Part shown: positions 1 through 8,575 of the stretch, piece by piece
Layout: every line of letters begins with the position of its first letter
Numbering within the stretch: position 1 is the stretch's first letter
NCBI RefSeq assembly: GCF_003182075.1
Contig: NZ_QGTH01000002.1
Coordinates: 50,397-114,396 of the forward strand
Direction of reading: 5' to 3'
Source of the DNA: Finegoldia magna
GTDB taxonomy: Bacteria; Bacillota; Clostridia; Tissierellales; Peptoniphilaceae
Length of the DNA stretch: 64,000 bases
Position numbers and translations under genes: made by a program
Notes under the pieces: model-generated
Told to the model about the DNA's origin: nothing
Seen by the model: only the letters and a program-made list of their open reading frames with translations
The model's database searches: none

Positions 1-1147
1 CAGATTCGTACACTTCAAAGTTTGTTCTGTAAATCAAGTTTTCAATCAACGGACCTTCGACAATGTAGTTTTCGTTTTCTTTTCTAACTTTGAAATCAGG
101 TTCCTTTTCCTCTTCAAAGTAAACGTATTGTTCATCCAATGTAGAATAATCATCTTCTATGCTATCCAAAGTATCTGCAATCAAATACATAAGTTTGTCC
201 ACATTTTCAGTTGTAGCAGCACTTATCTCTACGATTTCATCAACTTTGTCAGAATATTTTTCTCTGAATTCTTTTATATTATCTTCTGCTCCTAGGTCAG
301 TTTTATTCAAAACCACAAGCATTTTTTTATCATTCAATTTGATATTGTATGAAGCCAATTCGCTATTGATAAGTTCAAAATCTTCGATTGGATTTCTACC
401 TTCACTTCCAGAAATATCCAACACGTGAACTAAAATTTTAGTTCTTTCAATATGTTTCAAGAAATCATGACCAAGTCCCAATCCTTCACTTGCTCCTTCA
501 ATTAATCCAGGAATATCTGCAAGTACAAAACTTTTCTCTCCTACTTTGCACACTCCAAGATTTGGTTCAAGCGTTGTAAAGTGATAATTTGCAATTTTTG
601 GTCTTGCGTTTGACATTATCGACAAAAGTGTAGATTTCCCAACATTAGGAAGACCGATTAAACCAACATCCGCTAATAGTTTTAATTCTAACTTAATTGT
701 TTTTTCTTCTCCTTTTGTTCCAGGCTCTGCAAATCTTGGCGCTTGTCTTATAGATGATTTAAAATGAACATTTCCTTTTCCGCCTTTGCCGCCTTTGCAA
801 ATTACAAATTCTTCCTTATCGTGTTTTACATCGTAGATAACCGTATTTGTATCGTAATCTTTAACCAAAGTCCCAACTGGAACTTTAAGAATTAAATCTT
901 CGCCTTTTTTACCAAATTGTTTTTTATTTCTGCCGTCGCCGCCACTTTCAGCTTTGTAAATTGATTTGTAACTATAATCCATCAAAGTTTTAATGTCTTT
1001 GTCGCCGACAATTATAATACTACCGCCATCTCCGCCGTCGCCACCTGCAGGGCCTCCTGATGGTTCGTATTTTTCTCTTCTAAATGCAACAGAACCGTCT
1101 CCACCTTTTCCAGCTTTTAGTTCTATCTTCGCTACATCTATAAACAT
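1..1147 (-). CDS. obg: GTPase Obg/CgtA (3' end outside window)
   Basis: Ribosome-associated GTPase that acts in 50S maturation and stringent control. Reading the minus strand from the ATG at 1147, the protein opens with the glycine-rich Obg fold (KAGKGGDG, GGPAGGDGGDGG). The G domain follows with G1 GLPNVGKST near residue 165, G3 DIPGL and G4 NKTD. The start of the C-terminal OCT domain is visible before the frame runs off the left edge, after about 382 codons; the family is usually about 425 residues. It lies downstream of rplU-prp-rpmA, the classic Firmicutes order, but a terminator hairpin separates it from rpmA, so it probably also has its own promoter. The gene continues beyond position 1, so it is truncated by the window only. 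Confidence 0.97.
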   Translation of the reverse strand, partial: MFIDVAKIELKAGKGGDGSVAFRREKYEPSGGPAGGDGGDGGSIIIVGDKDIKTLMDYSYKSIYKAESGGDGRNKKQFGKKGEDLILKVPVGTLVKDYDTNTVIYDVKHDKEEFVICKGGKGGKGNVHFKSSIRQAPRFAEPGTKGEEKTIKLELKLLADVGLIGLPNVGKSTLLSIMSNARPKIANYHFTTLEPNLGVCKVGEKSFVLADIPGLIEGASEGLGLGHDFLKHIERTKILVHVLDISGSEGRNPIEDFELINSELASYNIKLNDKKMLVVLNKTDLGAEDNIKEFREKYSDKVDEIVEISAATTENVDKLMYLIADTLDSIEDDYSTLDEQYVYFEEEKEPDFKVRKENENYIVEGPLIENLIYRTNFEVYES

Positions 1148-1203
1148 TTTTCACCTCTTTATTAATGCTCACTATACTTGTAAGTTTACATTATTTTCCA
1201 CTA

Positions 1204-1268
1204 AAAAAGCAACACCTTACGATTATAAAAAGGAAATCCAATTTATAATCATAACAAAGGTGTTGCTA
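1204..1268 (-). terminator. Terminator of the L21 operon, nested hairpin
   Basis: Just after the rpmA stop, a 10-bp outer stem (GCAACACCTT / AAGGTGTTGC) encloses a second 9-bp stem (GATTATAAA / TTTATAATC). On the minus strand it is followed by a run of T. It should end rplU-prp-rpmA transcription before obg. The nested second stem is more elaborate than a minimal terminator. Confidence 0.7.
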
Positions 1269-1273
1269 AAAAA

Positions 1274-1558
1274 TTAAGCTTCTTTTGGATATACAGAAAC
1301 TTGCTTTCTGTTTTTACCAATTCTTTCGAACTTAACTACTCCGTCAATTTTAGTGAAAAGTGTATCGTCTCCACCCTTTCCAACGTTGTTGCCTGGATGT
1401 ATTTTTGTTCCTCTTTGTCTAACTAATATGTTACCAGCTAGAACGTATTGGCCGTCACCTTTTTTAGTTCCTAATCTTTTGGATTCGGAATCACGACCGT
1501 TCTTAGTAGAACTTACTCCCTTTTTACTAGAGAATAATTGTAAATCTAATTTTATCAT
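1274..1558 (-). CDS. rpmA: Ribosomal protein bL27 with Prp-cleaved N-terminal extension
   Basis: Large-subunit protein near the peptidyl-transferase centre. The N-terminus reads IKLDLQLF followed by [18 protein letters not shown] is the Firmicutes cleavage motif, and the protease Prp must remove it before L27 can work; prp is the gene immediately upstream. Two ATGs are in tandem. The second (1558) is preferred because it sits 7 nt from GGAGG and matches the family start MxKLDLQLF. Using the first adds one Met. The prp stop codon overlaps this start region, so the two are translationally coupled. Length is normal. Confidence 0.97.
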   Translation of the reverse strand: MIKLDLQLFSSKKGVSSTKNGRDSESKRLGTKKGDGQYVLAGNILVRQRGTKIHPGNNVGKGGDDTLFTKIDGVVKFERIGKNRKQVSVYPKEA

Positions 1559-1560
1559 CA

Positions 1561-1902
1561 TTACACCTCCCGATAGTTAATTTTCAAGTGTTTTATATTT
1601 TCGTTTCGTATTGATTCCAGGGCGAATACCAATGATTTCATCAAAATATCCACCTGAATCATTTCAGTCTCATTTAGTAAGTCATAGTTTATTTCGAAGA
1701 AAGCATCTCCGCTTTCAAAATGAAATTTCAACTTATCAGAGTCAAGCTTAAGTATTTCAGTAAATGTGTTGACAGTATTAATCAGATAAACACTGATAGC
1801 ACTGCAGACCACATCATTTCCATAGGATCCATGATCAGCATGACCAGTTGATTTGACTTTTACAAATTTTTCGTCTTTTCTAAAAATATCGACAGTTACC
1901 AT
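1561..1902 (-). CDS. prp: Ribosomal-processing cysteine protease Prp
   Basis: Cysteine protease that trims the N-terminal extension of bL27 (YsxB family). The expected catalytic dyad is visible: His in STGHADHG near residue 22 and Cys in VVCSAISV near residue 34. The 113-residue length is typical. It is sandwiched between rplU (4-bp-scale overlap at the ATG/TAA junction) and rpmA, the conserved L21-Prp-L27 arrangement. This makes its substrate essentially certain, since L27 here carries the LQLF cleavage motif. Confidence 0.95.
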   Translation of the reverse strand: MVTVDIFRKDEKFVKVKSTGHADHGSYGNDVVCSAISVYLINTVNTFTEILKLDSDKLKFHFESGDAFFEINYDLLNETEMIQVDILMKSLVFALESIRNENIKHLKINYREV

Positions 1903-2210
1903 TAAGCATCAATTTTTTCGATTTTAACTAATGTATATGGTTGTCTGTGACCTTTTTTCTTTCTGTAGTTTTTCTTAGCTTTGAATTTGAAAATAACAAT
2001 TTTCTTGTCTTTCTTTTGATCCAAAACTTCAGCTGAAACCTTAGCTCCTTCTACTACAGGGCTTCCAACTTTAACATCGTCTCCAGCTACCATTAATACT
2101 TGATCAAATTCGATTTTATCGCCTGCTTCAGCTTCGATTTTTTCAACTTTAATGACATCTCCTTCAGAAACTTTGTATTGTTTTCCACCAGTTTTAATAA
2201 TTGCGAACAT
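1902..2210 (-). CDS. rplU: Ribosomal protein bL21
   Basis: 50S subunit protein of 102 residues. It starts [18 protein letters not shown], the family signature, and ends with the [14 protein letters not shown] block typical of L21. A clear Shine-Dalgarno (GAGGAGGTGC) precedes the ATG. It is the first gene of the rplU-prp-rpmA operon, and is preceded by an 80-nt leader and a strong promoter that lies in the tail of the upstream RNase gene. Confidence 0.97.
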   Translation of the reverse strand: MFAIIKTGGKQYKVSEGDVIKVEKIEAEAGDKIEFDQVLMVAGDDVKVGSPVVEGAKVSAEVLDQKKDKKIVIFKFKAKKNYRKKKGHRQPYTLVKIEKIDA

Positions 2211-2291
2211 TTAGTGCACCTCCTCATTTTTAAGACTCGCCAAATCTAGGTACTTTTGAAGTTTAAAAACCCGATTCGAGCGGTTACACAC
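2211..2291 (-). ncRNA. L21 leader (putative autoregulatory 5' UTR)
   Basis: The 80-nt untranslated leader of rplU contains complementary segments (AACC with GGGTT; CTCG with CGAG) just before the Shine-Dalgarno. Low-GC Gram-positives carry a known L21 leader structure in this position (Rfam L21_leader), thought to bind L21 and regulate the operon. Assignment rests on position and pairing, not on a covariance-model search. Confidence 0.55.
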
Positions 2292-2297
2292 CAAATA

Positions 2298-2326
2298 ATT
2301 GTACAGTAATTTCATTTATTTGTCAA
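2298..2326 (-). promoter_or_regulatory. Sigma-70-type promoter of the L21 operon
   Basis: On the minus strand, TTGACA (2326-2321), a 17-nt spacer and TACAAT (2303-2298). This near-consensus promoter overlaps the last codons of the upstream RNase E/G gene and sets the transcript start near 2291. Confidence 0.8.
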
Positions 2327-3320
2327 GTTTTACTGTGAATTCTAATAGATTTAAATTGCTAAATCCATGAAAATTTATATTCGGTTCACAAAATTCATTT
2401 TCAATAAAATCTGATAACTTTTTGTTGTCACCTTCACGGACACAATCAACAATAACCATTCCCACCATTTTCTTCAAATAAATCATCTGATGAATTTTCT
2501 TCAAAGCTTTTGTGTTTAGTTTGTGAAAATAATCCTCACTCATTATCATTTGAGAAGAATTCACATCCACAACCCACATCGCCTCAGTTTTTTGAATGAC
2601 AATTTCTGCGTTATTGTCCAGTTTTATTATTTCTGAATTTTTATCTATTATATCACGACTTATCAAATTATCATAGTTATAATCGTAATTTTCATCAAAT
2701 TTTACATTTAGAATCCCCTTGTACTGTCTGTAAACTATTCTGTCATTAGTTATCAAATAATCCACATCTTCTTCTTGAATTATTTTATCCACTGGATTTT
2801 TCTTGTACAAAAGTTTTGGAATCGGAAGGAATTTCTTCTCTGTTTCAATGTAGTGTAATTTGTTTACAATGAATTTCATTTCTTTTTCTTGTTGTGACTT
2901 TTCTTGTTTGAAGAAATCTTCTCCCACAATTCCTGTAAATGTGTATTTTTGCTTGAAACCATCGATATTTTTGTATTTTTGTTTGCCTTCAAATGTTAAT
3001 TTGTCGCCGTTTGTGTATTTCAAATTTTCTGTTTCAATCGTAATTTTGGTTGTGAATTTGGGGTATTTATCACCAATTGATTCTTTTGTCATCTGAACTA
3101 TTATTTCGTCAGATGGTTTCAAATTTTTGGTGAACTTTGTATTATTCAAAAATCCTGTTTTCTTTTTGTCGTATTCTATAAAAAACGCGTCGAGTTTTTT
3201 ATCATATTTTGTGATTTTGGCTACATAGATGTTTCCAAGTTCACTGTCGTAATCTCCCAATAATTTAAGCTCATCATCATAATATCCCCAAGTGTTTTTG
3301 TCTATGAATAGATATTTCAT
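2316..3320 (-). CDS. Short ribonuclease E/G-family protein
   Basis: RNA endonuclease family (RNase G/E, CafA-like) acting in rRNA or mRNA processing. An N-terminal S1-like segment is seen near residues 30-60 (NIYVAKITKYDKK, TGFLN). The core contains AMWVVDVNSS near residue 250, matching the catalytic IDVNSG of the family, and VIVDCVREGD, matching the second metal-binding Asp strand. At 334 residues it is shorter than RNase G (about 490). It stops at the point where the family has T-x-K-R followed by the Zn-link cysteines, which are absent here. It overlaps the upstream MinD-like gene by 4 bp and is followed by rplU, a common order. Activity without the Zn-link is uncertain. Confidence 0.85.
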   Translation of the reverse strand: MKYLFIDKNTWGYYDDELKLLGDYDSELGNIYVAKITKYDKKLDAFFIEYDKKKTGFLNNTKFTKNLKPSDEIIVQMTKESIGDKYPKFTTKITIETENLKYTNGDKLTFEGKQKYKNIDGFKQKYTFTGIVGEDFFKQEKSQQEKEMKFIVNKLHYIETEKKFLPIPKLLYKKNPVDKIIQEEDVDYLITNDRIVYRQYKGILNVKFDENYDYNYDNLISRDIIDKNSEIIKLDNNAEIVIQKTEAMWVVDVNSSQMIMSEDYFHKLNTKALKKIHQMIYLKKMVGMVIVDCVREGDNKKLSDFIENEFCEPNINFHGFSNLNLLEFTVKLDK

Positions 3321-3913
3321 CTTTTGAAAATCCTATCGAAAAATCCGATTTTCGCTTCTTTGTCTTGTTTGTAATTTTGGATAATTTCAGTTAGTTTTTC
3401 ATCGACATTTTCAGAATAGGAATTAATTTTCTTCTCGTATTCTTTTGTGAACTCTAATTTTCCAATGTATCTGTAATCAGATTTTCTTTTAGATGATGAA
3501 TCCGTAATTTGATACAATTTTTTTGCGTGAGATTTTTCTTCATTTCCCCACATTATTTCTTCATCAAATTCTATTCCAATATCTTCAGTGAATATTACAA
3601 TGTCAAACTCATTTAATTTATCCAATAAATTTTGGTAATCATCAATTGTAGCAGAATATTTGTCGGGTTTTATGGTTGAAGGTATAATGTATCTATCTTC
3701 TTTGATTTTTATCATGGATTTCTTGTAATCGACAACCTGACTCAACACATCTAGTGTGTCATAAACGCAGTAATCCTCCACCCCTAATGCGTATTCTATT
3801 TCTCTTGATTTTTCAGAATTTACTATTAAAATTTTTCCGTCTAATAAATTACAAAGGCTTTGTATCAACAAAGCCTTTTTTTGTAATTGTGAATTAACGA
3901 GTACTGTTTTCAT
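3317..3913 (-). CDS. Degenerate MinD-like protein lacking Walker A
   Basis: By motif order this looks like a decayed MinD/ParA-type ATPase. MKTVLVNS matches the MinD N-terminal strand. VEDYCVYDTLDVL matches MinD GxERRVVYDxxDVI, DRYIIPSTIKPDKYS matches LYILPASQTRDK, and FDIVIFTEDIGIE matches YDFIIVDSPAGIE. The KGGVGKTT Walker A is replaced by QLQKKALLIQSL and the Walker B Asp is altered, so ATP binding is unlikely. After residue 130 similarity fades. The ATG at 3913 is chosen over an upstream GTG because it begins at the conserved strand. Position after PBP2 in an mre cluster is where minC/minD sit in other Clostridia. There is no minC or minE beside it. Confidence 0.7.
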   Translation of the reverse strand: MKTVLVNSQLQKKALLIQSLCNLLDGKILIVNSEKSREIEYALGVEDYCVYDTLDVLSQVVDYKKSMIKIKEDRYIIPSTIKPDKYSATIDDYQNLLDKLNEFDIVIFTEDIGIEFDEEIMWGNEEKSHAKKLYQITDSSSKRKSDYRYIGKLEFTKEYEKKINSYSENVDEKLTEIIQNYKQDKEAKIGFFDRIFKR

Positions 3914-6900
3914 ACATATCATTCTCACTCTCAGTATTTTCTTGTTTTTCGTCTTTTTCTTTTTTTAATTTCAACGCTTCTGCCATTATATCTCTTGTCA
4001 TTGGCCCATTATTCGTGCTCGTTCCACCTTGCATAATAACTGTTACCACTGCAACTTTAGGATTTTCAACTGGAGCAAATCCAATCATCCATGCGTGGTT
4101 ATCATAAGTCTCTCCAGTTACTGGATTAACCCCAACTTGGGCTGTTCCTGTCTTAACTCCCGCAGAAACTGGGAAGTTTTTAAAAGTATTTTTTTCGTAG
4201 CCTTCAGTCGTAGCCAAGTGAAGTCCTTTTCTGATATATTCCAAATTTTCGTAATTTTTCAATTTGATTCTTTCACTTTTCTTTTCGTTTTTAAATAGCG
4301 ATGTGGAATTGTCATTGGATTTTACTTCATTTACAAGCGATAACTTGTTCAAGTATCCATTATTTGCAAATGCAGAAATATATCTTGCCATTTGAAGTGG
4401 CGTGTATGCGTTCTGTCCTTGACCGATAACTACGTTCAACATATCACCGATATTCCACTTTGATTGGCTCAAATAATCGAATTTGATTTTATCGGCGAAC
4501 GAATTTCTCTCTCCGTCCAATTTCTTTTCTGCATCAAATCCCAAACTATCCAATGTATTTATAATATTGCTTCTCGTTTGAAGATTTTTATCATCTGCTA
4601 ATAGTACTATTTTATCGATTTTGGATTTCATTTCCTTTGGAGTAAATACTTCTCCTTCTTTTACATATTTTTCCGCATTTTTTTCCAAAAATCTTCTGAA
4701 TATTGCTTTGAAGTTATTTTCTTTTATTTGTGGGTCTGGAACTGTTCCAGAATTTTCTGCTGGAATATTGATATCTATTCCAGTTTTACTGCCTAGTCCA
4801 AGTTTTCTTGCAGTAGACACTAATTCGTCAACACTTAATTGGTACCCCAAATCTCTGGAACGTCTTTGATCCTTTCCAAGTGCTAGAGAATAATAATAGT
4901 AGTTACAACTGTCCCTTAGTGCTTTCATCACATTGTCGCTACCGTGAGTTCCTTTGTGTTCATTCCATATCCAACAACCGAATATAGAACCGCCGACATC
5001 TACGTATCCTCCGCATTTTATTTCATGATAAGGATCAAATCCACCCTCTAATGCTGCAAGAGAAGTATTAAGTTTGAAAATAGAACCTGGTTGCATCGCA
5101 GCTTGCATTGGAATGTTATACAAAGGTCTTGGGGATATTGGATCTTTTGGATCTTCTGCTTGTAAACTTTCCCAATCAGTTTGTGAAATCCCAGTTGAAA
5201 ACAAATTTGGATTATAAGATGGGAATGAAGCCATTGCAAGTATTTCTCCAGTTTCAACATCTACTGCAACTGCTGCACCACTTTTTGCATTTTTATATCC
5301 AGCTAAAGTTTTGTCGCCCCATTCGGATACATAAGTTCCTCCAGAGCTTACGGCTTTTATAGATTTTTTCAAAGATTCTTCGGCAACTCTTTGAACATTA
5401 GTGTCAATACTCAAATACACATTGTCGCCAGGAATTGCTTTTTTCTCAGACAAAGTTTCAGTTCTATTTCCTTTGCTGTCGACCATAACTCTCAAAGATC
5501 CGTCTTGTCCTTTTAATGCATCTTCCTTGCTTTCTTCAATTCCAGTTTTACCAATCAAAGCATCCTTGCTGTAGCCTTTTTGTTTTACGTATTCTTCAAT
5601 TTCTTTCTCAGTAGAAATCTTTCCGATATATCCCAACACGTGACTTAGTTCTTCACCATTAGGATAATATCTAACTGACCTTGTCGCTACCTCTATTCCT
5701 TGGTTTTTTCCAAATCTTTCCTCGATGCTACTCACGGATTCTTCCCTTAAATTGTAGCTTAGAGCGATTGGCTCATAACCTTTTTGTCCTTTGTTTTTTA
5801 ATTGATTGTAAATACTTACGATGTTGTAGGCATCGTATTTTGAATATTTTTCGCATTTATTTTTCTTCAAAATTTCTTCATACAAAAGCTTAACATCAGA
5901 ATTTATTTCCTTGTCGTAACTCTTGTAGAAATCTTCCATATTTTTTTCGTAAATGTATTTCCAATCATTAACACTAATCGAAGGATTGATGTTGTTTTCA
6001 GTGTTTACCGATTGAGCAATAAGTTTTATATCATCGTCTGTGATGAACTTATACGCCAAATTATTTGAATTCAATAAATCTGCAACGTGTTTGTATGGAT
6101 CTGTAGACTTTTTACTTTCTGTGACAAACTTAGCCTTAACTTTTGGATTTTGCTTGTCTTTTTCATCCAAGCTAAACTCTACATTTGTTTGTATTCCGTT
6201 TTTCTTGAGTAAGTTTAGGGCTTTTTCCAACACGATAGTTTTCTTGTCATCTTCTACATCTACTTTTTTCAAAAGCTCAACTATAGTATTGTCTTTTACA
6301 ATATTTACAAAATCGTCAGCAGCTTCTGTTTTAAAATCAATTTTGTTGGACAACTTCATCATTTCAACTTTCTTCTCCAAAAGTTTTTGGTTGTCTTTGA
6401 GTTCCATATCTTTCAGAACGATATTATCTTGAAGATTTTCCTTTTCCAATTCCTTGTAAACCATCGACCTAATGACGCTGTCGTTCAAAAGTTTTCTGAT
6501 AATTGATTTGTCTTTTTGAATTATCGTAGCAATCGCAGAATTAACATCTGAAGTTTCCTTTAGTCCGTGTTTTTTTAGTAACTTCACGGTTTCTTTGTCA
6601 TTTGTATCGAACTTTGTATTATCTTTACGATCCAATTTCAAAGTCAAACCTTTTGAACGAAGTGCATTCAAGCAATAATCCAAGACTGTTTTCTTATAAA
6701 TTCCTTGATTAGTTTCTTGTGTGTAAGTCTTATCGATCAGATTTGCCATTATGTTTTTATCCATGACAATTGATGCCACTTTATCAAGCGGTGATTTATC
6801 TTCTTTCAAATAATCGTCCGTATTTCTGTAAGTAAAAGCGTTAAGTGCGATTGGAAAATCTTCGGTGTTCATCGAACCATCTTTTTCCAAAATTCTCGAT

Positions 6901-7220
6901 AAATTCAACAATGCGTCATTACTATCGTCAAGCTTCATTTGTTTGATTTGATCTTTGTACAAATTAGCAACATATACATTTTTCGTCGTAGCTAACAATT
7001 CTCCGTTTCTGTCGTAAATATTTCCCCTAGGAGCAGGGATTTTGACTTCACGAAGTCTATTATTCTTGGCAATATCCCTGTAGTAGTTTCCTTTAATCAA
7101 TGTCAAATGCATCAATTTCAAAGTAAGTACGGTCATCATTATCGCCAATATCACAATAATTATCGTAAATCTATCGTATTTTTCAAGTTTTTTAAAAAAT
7201 TTATTGTCAAATTTCTTCAT
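3894..7220 (-). CDS. mrdA: Penicillin-binding protein 2 (elongasome transpeptidase), very long
   Basis: Class B PBP that cross-links peptidoglycan outside the membrane. Residues about 20-40 form one membrane helix, followed by the R-x-x-x-I-P-A-P-R-G-N-I-Y-D-R-N box of the PBP dimerisation domain. The transpeptidase motifs are GSIFK near residue 713 (usually STFK), SCN near 770 and KTGTA near 1022. At about 1,108 residues it is much larger than a typical PBP2 (600-700). The excess is a Lys/Asp-rich insertion at about residues 100-480, between the N-terminal box and the catalytic half. The ATG at 7220 has GAGGT 5 nt upstream, and an in-frame TTG at 7232 lacks one. It is in the mreBCD operon, so it is probably part of the Rod complex. 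Confidence 0.93.
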   Translation of the reverse strand: MKKFDNKFFKKLEKYDRFTIIIVILAIMMTVLTLKLMHLTLIKGNYYRDIAKNNRLREVKIPAPRGNIYDRNGELLATTKNVYVANLYKDQIKQMKLDDSNDALLNLSRILEKDGSMNTEDFPIALNAFTYRNTDDYLKEDKSPLDKVASIVMDKNIMANLIDKTYTQETNQGIYKKTVLDYCLNALRSKGLTLKLDRKDNTKFDTNDKETVKLLKKHGLKETSDVNSAIATIIQKDKSIIRKLLNDSVIRSMVYKELEKENLQDNIVLKDMELKDNQKLLEKKVEMMKLSNKIDFKTEAADDFVNIVKDNTIVELLKKVDVEDDKKTIVLEKALNLLKKNGIQTNVEFSLDEKDKQNPKVKAKFVTESKKSTDPYKHVADLLNSNNLAYKFITDDDIKLIAQSVNTENNINPSISVNDWKYIYEKNMEDFYKSYDKEINSDVKLLYEEILKKNKCEKYSKYDAYNIVSIYNQLKNKGQKGYEPIALSYNLREESVSSIEERFGKNQGIEVATRSVRYYPNGEELSHVLGYIGKISTEKEIEEYVKQKGYSKDALIGKTGIEESKEDALKGQDGSLRVMVDSKGNRTETLSEKKAIPGDNVYLSIDTNVQRVAEESLKKSIKAVSSGGTYVSEWGDKTLAGYKNAKSGAAVAVDVETGEILAMASFPSYNPNLFSTGISQTDWESLQAEDPKDPISPRPLYNIPMQAAMQPGSIFKLNTSLAALEGGFDPYHEIKCGGYVDVGGSIFGCWIWNEHKGTHGSDNVMKALRDSCNYYYYSLALGKDQRRSRDLGYQLSVDELVSTARKLGLGSKTGIDINIPAENSGTVPDPQIKENNFKAIFRRFLEKNAEKYVKEGEVFTPKEMKSKIDKIVLLADDKNLQTRSNIINTLDSLGFDAEKKLDGERNSFADKIKFDYLSQSKWNIGDMLNVVIGQGQNAYTPLQMARYISAFANNGYLNKLSLVNEVKSNDNSTSLFKNEKKSERIKLKNYENLEYIRKGLHLATTEGYEKNTFKNFPVSAGVKTGTAQVGVNPVTGETYDNHAWMIGFAPVENPKVAVVTVIMQGGTSTNNGPMTRDIMAEALKLKKEKDEKQENTESENDMYENSTR

Positions 7221-7228
7221 TTTGTACC

Positions 7229-7720
7229 TCAAATAAACTTAAATTTTGGAAATTTAAATATCTTTTTGAACAATTTAAACAAAACATAATACAATAGAAC
7301 ATTTAAAATCATTTCGATTAAAATCGGTCCTTTTAAATAAGCTTTATTGAATCCATTTCCTGTAATATAGAGTACAAAATAATGAACGAGAGTGTAGTAC
7401 AAAGTCACAAAAAACGTAAGTATCATACCACTTCTTGGATCTTCTTTGTTAATTCCTGCTTCGCTATTTCCAATTAAAAATCCTGATGTAAAATAAATCA
7501 ACGCTCTTACTCCAATAACTGGACTGAATATCGCATCCTCAATTAGCCCAATTACCATACCGTTTAACGAGCCTGTATACGCACCAAACCCAATGGACAA
7601 TAACACTACTATCGGTATGGAAATATTCGTGTACACATTGAACACTGAAATTCTGGAAAGAAGTGTCGCTTGGATTATGATGTCCAACAAAACTATCAAA
7701 AATATTTTTAATTTGTTCAT
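7229..7720 (-). CDS. mreD: Rod shape-determining membrane protein MreD
   Basis: Small integral membrane protein (163 residues) of the Rod complex with about five hydrophobic segments, starting at the N-terminus (LKIFLIVLLDIIIQATLL). Sequence conservation in MreD is weak, and identification rests mainly on hydrophobic profile, length and position between mreC and the PBP2 gene. It abuts mreC with no gap, which supports co-transcription and coupled translation. Confidence 0.9.
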   Translation of the reverse strand: MNKLKIFLIVLLDIIIQATLLSRISVFNVYTNISIPIVVLLSIGFGAYTGSLNGMVIGLIEDAIFSPVIGVRALIYFTSGFLIGNSEAGINKEDPRSGMILTFFVTLYYTLVHYFVLYITGNGFNKAYLKGPILIEMILNVLLYYVLFKLFKKIFKFPKFKFI

Positions 7721-8575
7721 CTAATTCACTCCTTGTCCATCAACTATAAGAACGCGGTACATATTGTTGAAGTTGATTTGGGATTTACATTTGACAATTT
7801 TGGTGAAATTATCCTTTGTCTTGATAACCTCTGTTACTTCACCGATTTTGATATCTCTCGGATACACTCCTCCAAGTCCCGATGTTGTGATAATATCTCC
7901 AACTTTTACATCAGCATTAGAATCGTACATATATCCTTTTAAAATATCTTTTTCTTTTTCATTCAAAATCCCAACATCTTCGCTCTTTGCTAGTCTAAAC
8001 CCTACGTTGTTTCCACTATTCATAATAGTGTCCACTTTGCTATGGTTAAGTCCAACCTCCGTTACAACTCCAACTAAACCTTTTTCGATTCCATCATTTG
8101 AAGACACAGCCTCTATCACGATGTCACCTTTTTTGATTTTATCCATTGAGCCTTTATCTATACTAAATCTAGTAAAAATATTCCCAGGATCTTTTCCTGT
8201 TATGAAAGCTTTTGTTTTTATAGTCCTATCCTTACTCAAAAGTTCGTATTCTTCTTGCAAATATCTCTTGTCACTTATAACTTTGTTCAAATTATCTACG
8301 TTTTTTCGTAGTTTTGCGTTTTCTACCGTTAATCTTTGATTATCTTCACGCATTTTTTTAGTTCCAAAAACATAATGAACTGATTCCTTGAATTTGGAGC
8401 CTATCACATAAAACATTTTGTTAACAGGAGTAATCACTGTTCCTATCGCGTTTTCCCCAATAGACATGTAAGTTTTATTATTGTTTGATATTGTAATAGT
8501 CAATATGAGAAACAAAGTCACCGCAAAGAAGAACACTCTTTTTCTAAGCTTATTATTATATCCAAACTTAGCCAA
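7721..8575 (-). CDS. mreC: Rod shape-determining protein MreC
   Basis: Bitopic scaffold linking MreB to the PBPs. One N-terminal membrane helix (residues about 12-28) is followed by a coiled-coil stretch (about 70-110, rich in KLRKNVDNL-type heptads). The beta-rich MreC domain follows, with conserved GSMDKIKKGDIVI, GLVGVVTEVGLNHSKV and ITTSGLGGVYPRDIKIG blocks. Length 284 is normal. It is directly adjacent to mreB and mreD on the same strand. Confidence 0.95.
   Translation of the reverse strand: MAKFGYNNKLRKRVFFFAVTLFLILTITISNNNKTYMSIGENAIGTVITPVNKMFYVIGSKFKESVHYVFGTKKMREDNQRLTVENAKLRKNVDNLNKVISDKRYLQEEYELLSKDRTIKTKAFITGKDPGNIFTRFSIDKGSMDKIKKGDIVIEAVSSNDGIEKGLVGVVTEVGLNHSKVDTIMNSGNNVGFRLAKSEDVGILNEKEKDILKGYMYDSNADVKVGDIITTSGLGGVYPRDIKIGEVTEVIKTKDNFTKIVKCKSQINFNNMYRVLIVDGQGVN

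Noticed and set aside
3849..3881. A terminator-like inverted repeat (AAAGGCTTTGT / ACAAAGCCTTT) with T run on the plus strand
   Set aside because: It lies inside the MinD-like coding sequence and points against the direction of transcription, so it cannot terminate any gene seen here.
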